Below are positions 31,425 to 43,616 of a stretch of DNA of 64,000 nucleotides, piece after piece (within the stretch, counting starts at the first letter, position 1; the number at the start of each line of letters is the position of its first letter). A program made the translations under genes and the position numbers. The stretch is taken from contig JAHLWY010000274.1 in NCBI GenBank assembly GCA_020002185.1, forward strand, positions 62,001-126,000, written 5' to 3'. Source of the stretch: Paraescarpia echinospica (lineage: Eukaryota; Annelida; Polychaeta; Sabellida; Siboglinidae). The notes beneath the pieces were generated by a model that was not told the DNA's origin, searched no databases, and worked only from the letters and a program-made list of their open reading frames with translations.

Positions 31425-33335
31425 ATGCAACCATTATGTCCATAAAAACATGGGCTGAAGACATCCATAACATTTAAAAATAAATTATCTGTCAACTACA
31501 AAAAACACCCACCCTTACTAATGAAACTAACTCTATAGCATACCGCAATCAGCTTAACTCAATTTTAAGAAGAGCAGAAAGAAGTCAATAGCAACAGTTA
31601 TTGAAGCAAAATCAATAAAATATTTTTAAATCATGGCAACTTATTAAGCAAATAATAATAAAAAATTAAAATCTCCCCACTCTCCGAAGGTAACTGTTAA
31701 TAATCAGTTAACAGCCGATAGAAAAGTACTTGCCGATTACTTCAATAACTATTATGTTAAGGTTGGACCATCGTTGGCTTAAAAGATTACCAAAACTGCT
31801 ATTTAACAGTCAATATATATTAAGCATCGAAACTTCCATACAATATTTATCTGCCCAGTTGAACTGAGTGAAGTAAAAACTATAATCAAAGATATACAAA
31901 TATCAAGTCCTGTTTGGGACTTAATGACTCCACATATTGTTAATTTAACATATCATGCTTTCCTACGACCATTAACAAATGTTATTAACTTATCGTTAAC
32001 TAAATGTATCCAGACGACATGAAAAGAGCAAAAGTTATCCCGATATACAAAGGCGGTGACAAGACACTCGTAAACAATTACCTTCCAATATCGATTTTGC
32101 CAGTTTTCTCTAAAGTTCTAAAAAAAATGTACAACAGATTAACATCTTTCATAAACAAACATAACATCTTATACGATTACCAGTTTGGATTTAGGAAGAG
32201 GCATTCTGCAAACATGGTACTTGTGCAACTGGTAGATAAAATTTCCACAGCTATAGATAATGGTGACTACGTACTAGGAGTTTTTCTTGACTTCAGTAAA
32301 GCTTTCGATACAGTTGACCATAAAATATTACTTAATAAACTAGAACATTATGCTATTAGAGGAAGAGCACTTGCCTGGGTGGAAAGTTATTTGTCTAATA
32401 GAAAGCAATATGTTTTATTTGATGGAGTAAAATGCAGTCTGTATGCTGTGCTGTCCCACATAGATCAATAATTAGGCCACTGTTATTCTTAATCTATATT
32501 AACGACATTGTTAACGTATCAGATATCCTATTTCCTATTATATTTGCTGATGATACAAATGTTTTCTCAATGGTAAGTCTCAGCGAGCTGGAAACTGACA
32601 TGTATCAAGAACTTCAACAATTAGTTATTTGATTAAAGAGTAATACACTATCTTTAAATATCAGTAAAACACGTTTTATTGTCTTCAAGTCAGTAAATAA
32701 AAAGGTATCCAATCCAATTGTCATCTATATTGATGGATTATAAATTACGCAAGTAGAAAACACAACATTCTTAGGAATTTTAATCAATGCTAATTTGCCC
32801 TGGTCTTTTCATATACATTATATAAAATAGCCAAAGGTGTTGGATTTATAAGTAAAGCCAGAACAACTCTGAGTAGATCATCCCTTGTAACATTATATTA
32901 CACAGTTTTATTTTCCATATCTAACTTATTGTACCGAAGTGTGGGGAGAAGCATATAATACACACCTTAGTTGTCTATTCAAATTGCAAAAGTATGTAAT
33001 TTGGTTAATTATGTCAGCTCCATACAGAGCGCACACGGACCAACTATTTAAGAAGATGTCCATTTTACCAATAAGAAAAATCTACGAATACACGGTTGTA
33101 CTGTTTATGTACGAAATCGTTAAGAATATGTTCCTGTCGGATATGACTACACGAACATGGGACACGTAATGCGGAATTACTACATGTGACTATTAAAAAA
33201 AGTAATGTATTATATAAAACATTAGATATCGAGTGAAATTATGGAACTATACGGCAACAAAAGTGGACTATAATTGTAAATATGCATTAGCAACGTTTTA
33301 ATGTCAACTCCAAAAATGTTTGCTAGTAAATAATG
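31425..33335 (+). mobile_element. CR1/L2-group LINE, degenerate copy
   Basis: Runs from the pre-RT linker (31530-31900) through RT fingers (32004-32471) and palm to the C-terminus (32939-33169, VWGEAYNTHLSCLFKLQKY and KMSILPIRKIYEYTVVLFMY). It has many stops and frameshifts. It is the same family as 1-1226. The exact ends and target duplication were not found. Confidence 0.8.
32004..32632 (+). pseudogene. LINE reverse transcriptase, finger and palm domains
   Basis: The first frame (32004-32471) encodes MKRAKVIPIYKGGDKTLVNN, YLPISILPVFSKVLKKM, YDYQFGFRKRHSANMVLVQL and GVFLDFSKAFDTVDHKILLN (first catalytic Asp). A frameshift near 32450 falls inside the PQG block, which is reduced to the equivalent of VPHRSIIRPLLFLIYINDI. 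The second frame (to 32632) holds the catalytic IFADDTNVF. The GVPQGS glycine block is destroyed, so it is inactive even apart from the frameshift. Confidence 0.82.
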
Positions 33336-33539
33336 TTAATGACTTATATAAATAGCATTCTTTGTTGCAATTTTAAATTAAGTATTCATGAAAATAGTAC
33401 TGCTGTGATTCATGTTGCTGTTTTTCTTCTTTCTTCAATCACACAAATTGTTATCTTGCACCATGAAATTTACATATGTATCACATGTATTGTGAGGGCT
33501 AATCAGCCTCTCGTGGCTTTATACCCTCATTACAGATAC

Positions 33540-34928
33540 CATGGCAAATCGACCAAAGATTTCACACAGATAAGACAGATTAAGGATGGACAAGGAGTGG
33601 TTCTATGGGAACAGGATAAGATCAAGGATCGGTGGAAAGGATCTATCGATAATCTGCTAAACGTAGAGAACCCGAGGACAATCTTTGGCGATGGAGTGCC
33701 AAATGAAGGCTTAACACCAGGAATTATCAGGGATGAAGTAGAGGTGGCACTGAAAAGAATGAACACTGGGAAGGCGATGGGACCAGACGGAATTCCAATG
33801 GAGGTCTGGAAGAGTTTGGGAGAAGAGGGGGTCGATATGCTGTGGGATCTGATGCAGAAGATATACGTACAAGAGAAAATGCCAGAGGAATGGAGAGACA
33901 GTGTCATCGTGCCTATCTTCAAGGAGAAGGGAGACATCTAGGATTGTGGCAATTACAGAGGCATCAAGTTGATGTCGCACAACATGAAGGTTTGGGAAAG
34001 GGTAATTGAGAGAAGGCTGAGGGAGGAGACAAGCATAGGTGAGGAGCAGTTCGGTTTTATGCCGGGCAGAGGAACAACGGACGCCATATTTGCAGCAAGG
34101 CAGCTGACGGAGAAACACCGGGAGATGCAGAAGGAACTGCACATGGTCTTTATTGATTTAAAGAAGGCATATGATAGAGTACCACGACAGGAGGTTTGGA
34201 GGTGTATGCAGGAGCAGGGTGTGCCTGAAAAGTATGTACGTCTTGTAAAAGACATTCAAATATCTAGGATCGACATTGGCGGATGATGGAGAATTGGATG
34301 CGGAAGTTACTCATAGAGTGCAGAGCGGGTGGAAGAACTGGAAGAGAGTATCTGGAGTGCTGTGTGACAGAAGAATGAACGTGAAGATCAAGGGAAAAGT
34401 GTACAGGGCAGTGGTAAGGCCAGCACTGATGTACGGGGCGGAGACATCGGCGGCAAAGAAGACACAGGAAAAGAAGTTGGATGTCGCAGAAATGCGAATG
34501 CTATGATGAATGTGTGGAGTCAAAAAGCTTGACAAGATAAGAAACGAAAGAATCAGAGGGACAACGAAAGTGGAGGAAATCTCGAAGAAAGTCCAAGAAA
34601 GGAGGTTGAGATGGTATGGGCATGTGATGAGAAGAGAGGAGGATTATGTAGGAAGGAGGGCGATGGGAATGGAAGTGCAAGGGAAGAGGAGGAGAGGATG
34701 GCCGAAGAGGAGGTGGTTAGACAGTGTGAGGGTAGATCTCAGGGAGAAGGGACTGTCGGGGGAGGAAGTGTACGACCGAGCGGCATGGAGGCGAATGTCA
34801 TCATACATCGACCCCACATAAAAGTGGGACAAAGATGAAGAGGAAGACAGAAACCATGGCAATATATGTATGTAATTGTTTGGAATGTATCATAGTTTCT
34901 GTAATAAACCATTATTATTATTATTATA
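33540..34928 (+). mobile_element. RTE-like LINE with internal deletion
   Basis: An RT-bearing LINE copy starting in the pre-RT region (33560) and ending in a TTATTATTATTATTA tail at 34912-34928, just after AATAAACCA. The RT palm segment with YADD is deleted at about 34265-34290. It is inserted within the ~330-bp repeat array whose right part begins directly after the tail. Confidence 0.85.
33571..34821 (+). pseudogene. RTE-like LINE RT and C-terminal domain, catalytic box deleted
   Basis: Frame one (to 33941) encodes LKRMNTGKAMGPDGIPMEVW and DSVIVPIFKEKGDI, then a TAG. The next frame (33969-34286) gives [39 protein letters not shown] and [19 protein letters not shown]. Then comes a jump: DIQISRIDI is followed directly by the C-terminal half, with the palm FADD and about 100 residues gone. 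Frames 34276-34506 and 34510-34821 hold MYGAETSAAKKTQEKKLDV and RLRWYGHVMRR, RRRGWPKRRWLDSV. The family layout is otherwise complete. Confidence 0.85.
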
Positions 34929-35735
34929 TTAAAAAGGGATCGGATGCTATTTGGACAGGTGTAATTACAGGAAACGCATGGTAGAACATGAGGTGCTTAA
35001 TGCTCATTTACAGGATAACAAAAAGTTGGTAAAACATGATCAAATGCAATATATTGCAAAAGGGAAGGGATAGCACACATTTAAGCTGTTTGGACGGTTG
35101 AAATCAGGGTAATCACATTCAAGACTTTTTCTGACGATTAAAACTCATTTATATGCTATTTCCAAGGTTGATATTACAGTAATCGCTATTAAGATGTTTT
35201 CTGACAGTCTTGGCTCATTTATTTGTTACATATCAAAGGAAAGACGACTAAAACGTCCAGAAACGATGCACATAAATATAACTATGGTAATAACACAATA
35301 AAACGCATCGTAGAGCATATGATGATTAACGCTAATTTATAGGGTAGTAAGATGTTGGTAACACATAAGCAAATGCTAAATATTGCACAAAGGAAAGGGC
35401 AATGCACACATTTAAGTGATTTTTACGATTGAGATTAGATGTATTGCTATTGAGAAGTTTTCTGACGTTTTGATCTCATTTCTTTCTTAAATATAAATGG
35501 AAGGACGAGTAAAACGTTACGATACGATGCATGTCGATACATCTATGGTAATAACACAATATTACACGTATATGACGGTTCAGTTAACAATAACTGGAAC
35601 CTAGTTGGATTCTGACACTTAGTAGTGATTTGGTTGGTAACTAGGATAATTGGGGCGGTTGAGATAACGGCAATCAAGACGTTTTCTGATGGTAAAAACG
35701 CACATGCTATTTCGACGGTAGAGATGACAGTAATC
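34929..35735 (+). repeat. ~330-bp tandem repeat, right block
   Basis: Two to two and a half diverged units: AAACGCATGGTAGAACATGA at 34972 and AAACGCATCGTAGAGCATAT at 35299 start successive units, giving a period near 327 bp. Each contains TTTTCTGACG, ATATTACAGTAATCGC-like and ATGGTAATAACACAAT blocks. The partner unit at 31160-31415 shows the array was once continuous. Confidence 0.75.
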
Positions 35736-35739
35736 GCAT

Positions 35740-36225
35740 TCAATATGTATATGTGTACGTGTGTATGTGTATGTGTCTGGGTGTGATGTGTACGTGTGTG
35801 CTGTGTACGTATGTAAATGTGTATGTTGTGTGTATATGCATGTATGCATGTGTGCATGTGTGCATGTGTGCATGTGTGCATGTGTGCATGTGTCCATGTG
35901 TGCATGTGTGCATGTATGCATGTATGCATGTATATGTGTATGCATATATATCGACGTCTTTATATGTGCATTTGTGAATATATGTTGGTATGCGCTTACG
36001 AGTGTATCTTGTGTGTAAGTGTACGTATAAATACTGTGTATATATATGTGTGCTCTATATATATATATATATATGTATGTTTGTATGTATGTATGTATGT
36101 ACGTATATATGTATGTACGTGTTTGTATGTATTTCTATGTGTGCATGTGTTTGCGTATGTGAGCGAACGTGTGCATGTGTGCAGGTGTATACCGTGTACG
36201 TGTGTAAGTGTGTGAGCAAGATCAC
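35740..36225. repeat. GTGTGCAT/GTAT-type microsatellite
   Basis: Long purine-pyrimidine alternating tract built from TGTGCATG, TGTATG and TATATA blocks. All frames through it are Cys/Val/Met- or His/Thr-rich artefacts. Confidence 0.95.
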
Positions 36226-36230
36226 TTCTG

Positions 36231-37992
36231 ATAATTGATGTGTGAATTCGAATTTTGCAAAATGCGAATGTTTGCATATCCCAATGTATGTATTGCGTAC
36301 AAATAATTGTACCACACAATACACTGCATAACCACCATGTGACAGCACCACTGTCGCCGTTTGCCATTAGGTGATGCCAGTGCGGACATTGTAGTCACAC
36401 AAGTATGTTTATATCGTGACGATTTACGAAGTTGTGACATTAATTGCAGTTTCCTCAGAGTCCATTCTGAATGGTTATTTAGTACACAATGATATGCATT
36501 GATTGGGCCTTCCGACGTTACCTTAGGGTCCTGTTGCAACAGAAATTAACCATTTTGATCCAAAATATATGTCGACTTAGATCCCGAAGTGAAAACATAT
36601 TTTTCAAGGACGGAAAAGAAGCCTGTTGTCACGAAAGATTATTTGTAAGAGCGATGGGATTAAACATTATCGCGCAAAATATTGAATTTACAATACATGT
36701 GTGTTCCTCGCTTTACTACACTCTTCCAAATAACACATTGTGGCCTCTTTTGGATCTACGTTCTCGATGCACCGACACATTATGTAGCGATTCCCGGTGC
36801 ATTTACACGCACAAATACACAAACACACACCAATGCTGTTTTCACCGTGCATGTCAATCATATTTTGAAACAGTTAATTTTTTGGTTTACATTTGTATGT
36901 TGGACATATTAATAACAAATAGCTACTGGTTATTTAAAAAAGAAGAATTGTCTTCAACAAGACAAATCAGCGAACAACGCGCCAAACACGGATTAACAAC
37001 TAGAACGCCTTATGTTTGTGCGTAAAAAAAAATTCGTTGGAGGCTTCAATAAATTGTGTACATGTACAAATTGGTTTGTATTGTTATGTCATTTCCCTTA
37101 GTCAAACTATGAACAAATACACAGTCACAGAGGTGATGCCTGTCATTGAATGATAATACTATCTTGTTGCAAGTTTAATCGACCATCTCCCATTCGCTAT
37201 ATATGATGTCCACTGTGGGAGTAGGCCTATTGTGTAGTGTCCCTTTCAATATGTAATTAGTATCCGCTACGGCCTTAGACGAACGGAAACGTGTTTGTGT
37301 CTGTTTGTGTTGGGATGCCGTCTTCTAAAAAGTTGACGACTATGTATGTGTATGTCAAGTGGGGTAATTACACGCCCGTTTAAAGTTGTACATTCCTACA
37401 ATTAAGCCCACGTACAGCGGTATTAGAGAGAGCCAAGAAAACAATGGATTTGTAAATATCCAAATGTCACCAAACTCCAAAAATAGTCAGATTATTGTTC
37501 TATTAATTACCATTGAATGCGAGGCACACATACAAGCAACGTAACCTGAGAACGATCGCACGTCTGCGGACAGGGCTAAAGGTTAATCGGGTAATTAGAA
37601 GACATCAGTTGCCAGTCAGGTATTGCCACTCGATTAATAAACGGAGTTCAAGGGTTTGCTAAAAACAACCGTGACAATATACAGTTCAGGGATTTTATGG
37701 TGGGCACACACTCCGGCGTCATAACGTCGTCGACCTAAAATATACGGTGTTTTCCACCAGTGTAACAGTGATATTCGCTGGTTTAACGCTAGCGACATCA
37801 GCATATGTTGCTTTCTTTGTAGTCAGGCGGCATTATTTTGGAGGACAGACTGAATAAACCATCACACTTTTCCCACACCTTTTTTAACTTTAGTTGCTTT
37901 AACATTTTGATCCGAGTCAGCAGATCGTTTGTGTGACTTAAGTATTGTTCACTCTCTAACCTACGTTTATCAATTTGAATTATTTGTATTGC
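36231..37992. other. Intergenic, no confident gene
   Basis: The longest plus-strand frame outside transposons (36489-37025, 178 codons) lies here, but its composition looks random and no domain is recognised. The remainder is unassigned single-copy-looking sequence. Confidence 0.35.
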
Positions 37993-38000
37993 AGAATACC

Positions 38001-38537
38001 ATGCAATATATGAAGTTCACCATTGCTGACGGCCATGAGATCGTTGTTGTCGGCGAATTGAAGGTTAGAGATAGCCCTGCCACCGAAGGAGACGGAGCTG
38101 TGTACGGTCTCATGCATGATCTTCTCCAGAAATGTGCTGATTATAAATGGAGAAGCTCAGTGTTGTTAAAAAAATCCCCGATCTTGTTGTTCATCAGGAC
38201 TTCACTGCTGGTAACTTTGTAAAGTGTTTCTATGACGCGAATCAGTCCTTCCACAAAGTTAGATCCACAACGGTGACTTTTGTGATTTTAGCCATCTCAC
38301 TGCTTCTTCAACCTCTTAGCGTAGGAAATGTGAGCTTTCAGCTTCTCTTGTCTCTGTTCATCGTCAACTGCGTGACGAGTTACCAGACGGTCCTTCACAT
38401 CTAGATTTGGCTAAACACAGGGTTGTGTACGGAAACACGTGTTATATCAACATAGATGTTTCTATGTTTTCGACAATGTGTAAACCATCGCGACACATTG
38501 CCCTTATACACCTGGGAAGTGTATACTTAGGCTAGAC
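38001..38537 (+). pseudogene. Unidentified decayed coding segment behind a splice acceptor
   Basis: TTATTTGTATTGCAG ends at 37994, a good 3' splice site, and the ATG at 38001 opens MQYMKFTIADGHEIVVVGEL, with YGLMHDLLQKCADY up to about 38145. A frameshift near 38145 leads to MEKLSVVKKIPDLVVHQDFT and CFYDANQSFHKVRSTT. A further shift leads to SVHRQLRDELPDGPSHLDLA and a stop at about 38537. The text looks protein-like rather than random, but I do not recognise the family. It may be the last exon of a dead gene or a transposon protein. Confidence 0.35.
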
Positions 38538-38540
38538 AAC

Positions 38541-39856
38541 ACAACGCATATTAAGATGGCGGCATACATATACCAGATAAAGTTCACCTTGACCAATAAA
38601 CGGTGGGTGTGTCCTACTGTTGAATTATCAAACAATAATTGTATATTGACAATTTGTATTGTATTTTAAGTCCCAAATATCTACAATTATTTTGTCAACA
38701 GACTGGTTATGGCCGGCATAAAACATCAATTTAACTATTTCAAAATTACAAATTAAAGTATCGGTTCGGTTGAATGGAGCATTTCTACGCATCTTAACGT
38801 TGGGCTTTCCAGTTTTTCTGATGGCTTCTGATTTAAACAATGTCAGGTGTACATTAAAGTAGACATGTTTCACGCAACTTTAATTATTGCATTTCAAATC
38901 AAAACAACGTGCGCAATTAGGAAATGTCATTTATTTAGCACAATCCATTTTTGATACGAAATCTTACATAATATAACATGTAGTGTGTTTCTGTCCAAGC
39001 CACAAGACCTGTAACATGTAACTTTGTTTGAACCTATCACCGTCCCCAAGCAAACATGTCGTCACATATTTAAGGTGGTTGAGGCCAATGTGACTGAGAC
39101 GAGTGTTTATCCGTCAGGTGTGGCCGCTCGGTGTGCACACTATTTTTAACATGTGTGTTTGCTTTGTTGATCTGTGTTGATTGATGACAGTTGCAAATAT
39201 ATATAAAAAGTCGGAGGGAGAATTGTGTATTAAGACCTTCAGCAATTCTTGATGATGTTTCTTTTCTACAAATTTGACGCCGACAATGATATACATACAC
39301 ATTATTAATTAAATTATTTGTCATTACGACATATGTATAAATTAAAGTTTACTTCAGCCGGGATTGAAAACGTCAATAAAACGTGAGTGGAAGTAATTTA
39401 TACATCCATATGACGGTAATTTTTTGATCAACGGAACACGGCAAATGATGCAGTTGCAGGTTGAACTTCCTCATGTTGTCGCTGGTTGACAAGAATTTAA
39501 TAACAATAAATTATGGATCTGATGTTGTTGTTCATATTCATAATGTTGTTATTCATAAATCAGTCACTCTTGAAAAAGGGGGTTTATGTTAATCATGGCT
39601 TGTACTCTAAATAGAACAAATGCGTTACATAAAAATAAGTGTTTTGATTAGTCATTAAACTTATGCACGCATACATAACATTGGATGTAGGAATGTGGAG
39701 ACATGCCAAAATCTTTACAAGTACTTTCTCAATTGACTTTCTCATTGTATATTGACATATGTTTCAGCCTAATTGTCTGTTTTATAATGTGTTTGATTTG
39801 TACATTTTTAATCTATTTGTGAATGCGTGCACATATAGATTAAAAAAACCTCAACA
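38541..39856. other. Intergenic, no supported gene
   Basis: AT-rich; no domains recognised. Short open frames here look like chance. Confidence 0.35.
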
Positions 39857-40408
39857 TCTGCTCGATAAATAAAGAAGGAAGTCGGCGTTATTTCTCTAGC
39901 AGCTCGACGAATACGAAAAGTCTTCATATCTCATCAGAACGAACGAATACAGACACGAAACGATGAGACTGCGTCGGATTTACTTTAAACAATTAGTACG
40001 TCCATGTATACGCCATGAAAATATGTTAAGTGCACATGCATGCACGTCCATATCTGCTCGATAAATAACGAACAAAGTCGGCGTTATTTCTCTAGGAGCT
40101 CGACGAATACGAAAAGTCTTCATTTCTCATCAGAACGAACGAATACAGACACGAAACGATTAGACTGCGTCGGATTTACTTTAAACAATTAGTATGTCCA
40201 TGTATACGCCATGGAAATATGTTAAATGCACATGCATGCACGTCCATATCTGCTCGATAAATAACGAACAAAGTCGGCGTTATTTCTCGTGCAGCTCGAC
40301 GAATAAGAAAAGTCTTCATTTCCCATCACAATGGACAAATACAGGCACGAAACGATTCAACAGCGTCGGATTTACTTCAGAAAATTAATATGTCCACATA
40401 TATGCCCA
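39857..40408 (+). repeat. 196-bp tandem repeat, 2.8 copies
   Basis: TCTGCTCGATAAATAA starts at 39857, 40053 and 40249, an exact 196-bp period. Units are about 90-95% identical by eye and share CGAATA(C/A)GAAAAGTCTTCAT and GCGTCGGATTTACTT. The third unit is incomplete and more diverged. Confidence 0.92.
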
Positions 40409-40684
40409 AATTAGAATACCTAGTCTACAAACGGAATAGGCAGATGCGACAAAGGGAAATAATAGTAGTCACCCCATCCCGCAGTCACCACTCCTGATGT
40501 AATACGATCCTGCTACTGACCTCGCCGCCCCGTGCCTGTGCGGTGTTCGGGCGATGGGTAAACAGACGGGCCTGTGTTGGCCGTGGATCACCCTCACTTG
40601 ACCTGCTATGTTCAGGGATGCGCTCAAAAACACTGTTCTGCATCCCGTGTGGCACGACACAGTTAATGACCTTTGGCCCGGGTC

Positions 40685-41365
40685 ACTGATGTGTCATGTT
40701 ACGCTTATCTGCCGGCTTTTCACTGCTCCGCCAGGTTTGTACCTGTTAACAGTGTGATTTACATTCGTCCCCGGGCGTTATGTCCCATGTTTTAGCAGTC
40801 GGCTTCACACGGCTCCGCCAGGTTTGTACATGTTAACAGTGTTCGGCCCTGGTCACTTTTTGCCAGGTTTTTATTAGTCGGTTTCACACTGCTCCGCCAG
40901 GTTTGTACCCGTTTACAGTGTGAATTATCGGCCCTGTCCACACTGTGCAGGTTTTATCAATCAGCTTCACATTGCTCCGCCAGGTTCGTTTCTGTTAACA
41001 GTGTGAATTACATTCGGCCCTGGTCACTATGTGCCAGGTTTTATCAGTCGGCTTCACACTGCTCCGCCAGGTTCGTGCCTGTTAACTCTTCATTTAAGTG
41101 TGAATTCCATTCGGTCCTGGTCACTCCTGCCAGGTTACAATTATCAGTCGTCTTTTCACTGCTCGTGCCAGGTTTGTACCTGTTAACTGTGTGAACTAAA
41201 TATTCGGCCCTGGTCACTCATATGCCCGGTTACACTTATCAGTCGGCTTCTCACTGCTCGTGCCAGGTTTGTACCTGTTAACATTGCGAATTGCATTCGG
41301 CCCTGGTCACTCATGTGCCTGGGTACACTTACCAATTGGCTTCTCACTACTCGTGCCAGGTTACC
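40685..41365 (+). repeat. Tandem array of ~80-95-bp units
   Basis: About eight units with the core GCCAGGTTTGTACCTGTTAA, then CAGTGTGAATTACATTCGGC and CTGGTCACT, ending in CAGTCGGCTTCACACTGCTC. Starts recur near 40728, 40813, 40893, 40972, 41064, 41158, 41257 and 41351. It lies upstream of the recombinase fragment. Confidence 0.85.
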
Positions 41366-41589
41366 AGATGGGTCAGCCGACCAGCAGCAACAACTGGTGT
41401 CGTTACAAGTGATACCCGGTTAACGCGAATCCCATTTGTCTGCGGTCAAGTCTACAGAAGCAGTAAAGGTGCTGTCATACTACCTGTCTGACCATGGCAC
41501 GGGGGCAGCAGCTTTCCTGATAGACGGTTTCATGCGGTTTTTCCTTGCATTACGATGGGCCCCAATGTTTGCGCCTTAGGCCGTATGGC

Positions 41590-42560
41590 TGGTCCTGTCG
41601 TTAGAACATTGTTTGGCCAGTTTTGTCAAATCACTGTATCCTGTTTATGACTGACAATACGGGTGTGGTCGACATAGGTCAACACAGCCTTTTCCAAGCA
41701 TTGTTCCAGTATGAGGCTAGTACAACTAGTACTCTCATGTCTGAAATGCAACGTTTTGTTTCGGTGTAAACACGTTCCAGTTTACCAAAACGTAATCGCT
41801 GATCGACTTTCACGATTTCAGTTTGTCGAGGTTTGTCGTTACTCCCGTCATTATATATGCACACCCGACATCGCACGTGCCCATTCCCTCAAACGTCAGT
41901 TGGTTCGAGCTACCCTCGCACCCACCACACGAGCAACATATCGCCGCTGCTTCCGTATGCTGAGAGACTATCTGGCACTGTGACTCAAACTGTTCCTTTT
42001 TCTCACAAAAGACATAGCAGGTTTTATCACACGTTTGTACTCTCGGGGATAATCATCTTCAACACTAGTTTCTACAGTGTTTGCTGTATAATTTGGCCTC
42101 AAAACGGTTGGGTCGGCGGTTCCAGCTAACAACTACAGTCTTCAGAAACTGTTAACTGGAGTTCAAGTAAGGTCAGTTTCGTTGGAATCTCGTCGACCAA
42201 TTGATCGTTCCATTCTGACTCATCTTGTCCTCACTAAGGCTTTCTATATGCAGAGACCTGTGGCGGCCATATTATCGCTGGGCATTCCATTGTTCCTCCG
42301 TATAGGCGTAAGTACGGTTCGCCCAGGTGTACCAATGGACAACCTACTACATTATAGTCCTACGAATTCAAAGCATGGGCAGATGGGCGTCCGCGGTTTT
42401 TTCGCCGCTATATTCGCATACCTATGTTGCCTATGTAATATCGTTCGCAATGGACAGTGTGCGTCGCCCACTTTGGAACACTGGTCTTCGTTCTTTTGTC
42501 CAGTCCTTGCTCAGCCGGGGCTGAGGACAGTGGTGAGAGGATGCATAGCGATGCAGTGAG
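41590..42560 (+). pseudogene. RNase H end and tyrosine recombinase of a DIRS/Ngaro-like element
   Basis: Around 41645-41700 the sequence resembles an RNase H segment (TDNTGVVDI). The frame at 41711-41983 has the RNase H end HVPVYQNVIADRLSRFQF, then SLKRQLVRATLAPTTRATYR and RMLRDYLAL, the N-terminal core-binding domain of the tyrosine recombinase that follows RNase H in such elements. After frameshifts, 42182-42559 gives ESRRPIDRSILTHLVLTKAF and SLGIPLFLRIGVSTVRPGVP, the catalytic-domain start with the first active-site Arg (FLRIG). The rest of the catalytic domain (HxxR and Tyr) is not seen. The enzyme would recombine circular cDNA into the genome without target duplication. Confidence 0.72.
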
Positions 42561-43170
42561 TTTCCGTCTACATCTAGGTTAGTCGCCCGGTGACAATTTA
42601 CTTGTGCATAGCAACAGTCTGCTTATGATTTATCCTTGTATTACAGTCTGCTCAGCCGGGACTGGGGGCTGTGGTGAAATGATGCGGAGGGACGCACTGA
42701 TTTGTTTGTCTTTCCAGTAAACTCAGCCGGGGCTGAGGGGAGTCTAACTTCATTGACAAGATGCTTTCCTCTAGTATAGAGTTACGCGTTGACAATTTGC
42801 CAGTTTATTTAACTGTTCTAGTTTCCTTTCTCATGTCATTCCAGTCTGTTCAGCTGAGGCTTCGACCACTGACCCGGAGTGACTGAATGCGGTAGGATAC
42901 TCCAATCTATTCTCTACTCCAATGTTAAGCTCGGACTCTGCTAATTTGTCAGTGCGTCTCACTGTTCTAGAATAGCCTACCTTGTCATTCCAGTCTGCTA
43001 AGCCGGGGCAGAGGGCTGGCGTGATCGACTTTTAAAAAAGTATTCGGATTGTGTCTTGGTTTACCTGTTCGTCACATGTCGATAATTTTCGTTACTTCAT
43101 ACATGTTCATCATGTGCTATCGTATTTTCCCTCTCACTCCTGTCTGCTCAGCCGGGGCTGAGGGCTAGGG
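42500..43170 (+). repeat. Interspersed array of CAGCCGGGGCTGAGG motifs
   Basis: Six spaced copies of the core TCTGCTCAGCCGGGGCTGAG at about 42511, 42645, 42712, 42841, 42991 and 43137, separated by 65-150 bp of diverged sequence. Each core contains the palindrome CTCAGCCGGGGCTGAG and could form a hairpin. It directly follows the recombinase fragment. Confidence 0.75.
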
Positions 43171-43331
43171 TATTACTGTCACGGTTGATACTATCAGTTT
43201 CGCCATGTACAACGACACTGTAGCTTCACCATGGCTGCGTGTTGCAGATGTATTTCCTTCAGGTACAGCATGTTCGTTGCTTCATATTGGCATTGGATGG
43301 GGTGGCCCGGCTACCTAATAGCAGTGCCTTT

Positions 43332-43616
43332 GGCGGTTAACACCCCTCACCTTTGATGTTTGTTTGAATGCCATGTTTAGTTATGCATTGTATTGTTTGT
43401 CCAGTCTTGAACAATAATCGGTTCTTGGCGTCAATACAATTGCACCGATGTAATTTATGCCATGATATTTGAGCATAGGCAATACATATTGCCCATTTAC
43501 AACTCGCACACTGTTTCTGTTATTGTATACTTCAAACTAGCTGCGGCCATTATGACTGTACCTGCAGTATACTAATTAATTATAGTAATAGTAATAGCCC
43601 GAGTGAAGATATAAAT
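43332..43616 (+). repeat. ~285-bp direct repeat, first copy (candidate B1)
   Basis: From GGCGGTTAACACCCCTCACC to AGCCCGAGTGAAGATATAAA. It is about 90% identical by eye to 44512-44797, in the same orientation and without coding potential. Confidence 0.88.

Noticed and set aside
35543..36367. Cys/Val- and His/Thr-rich ORFs
   Set aside because: Products of the GTGTGCAT microsatellite in all frames; no gene-like composition outside it.
36489..37025. 178-codon plus-strand ORF as a gene
   Set aside because: No domain, odd composition and unsupported start; length alone is not enough in an AT-rich region this size.
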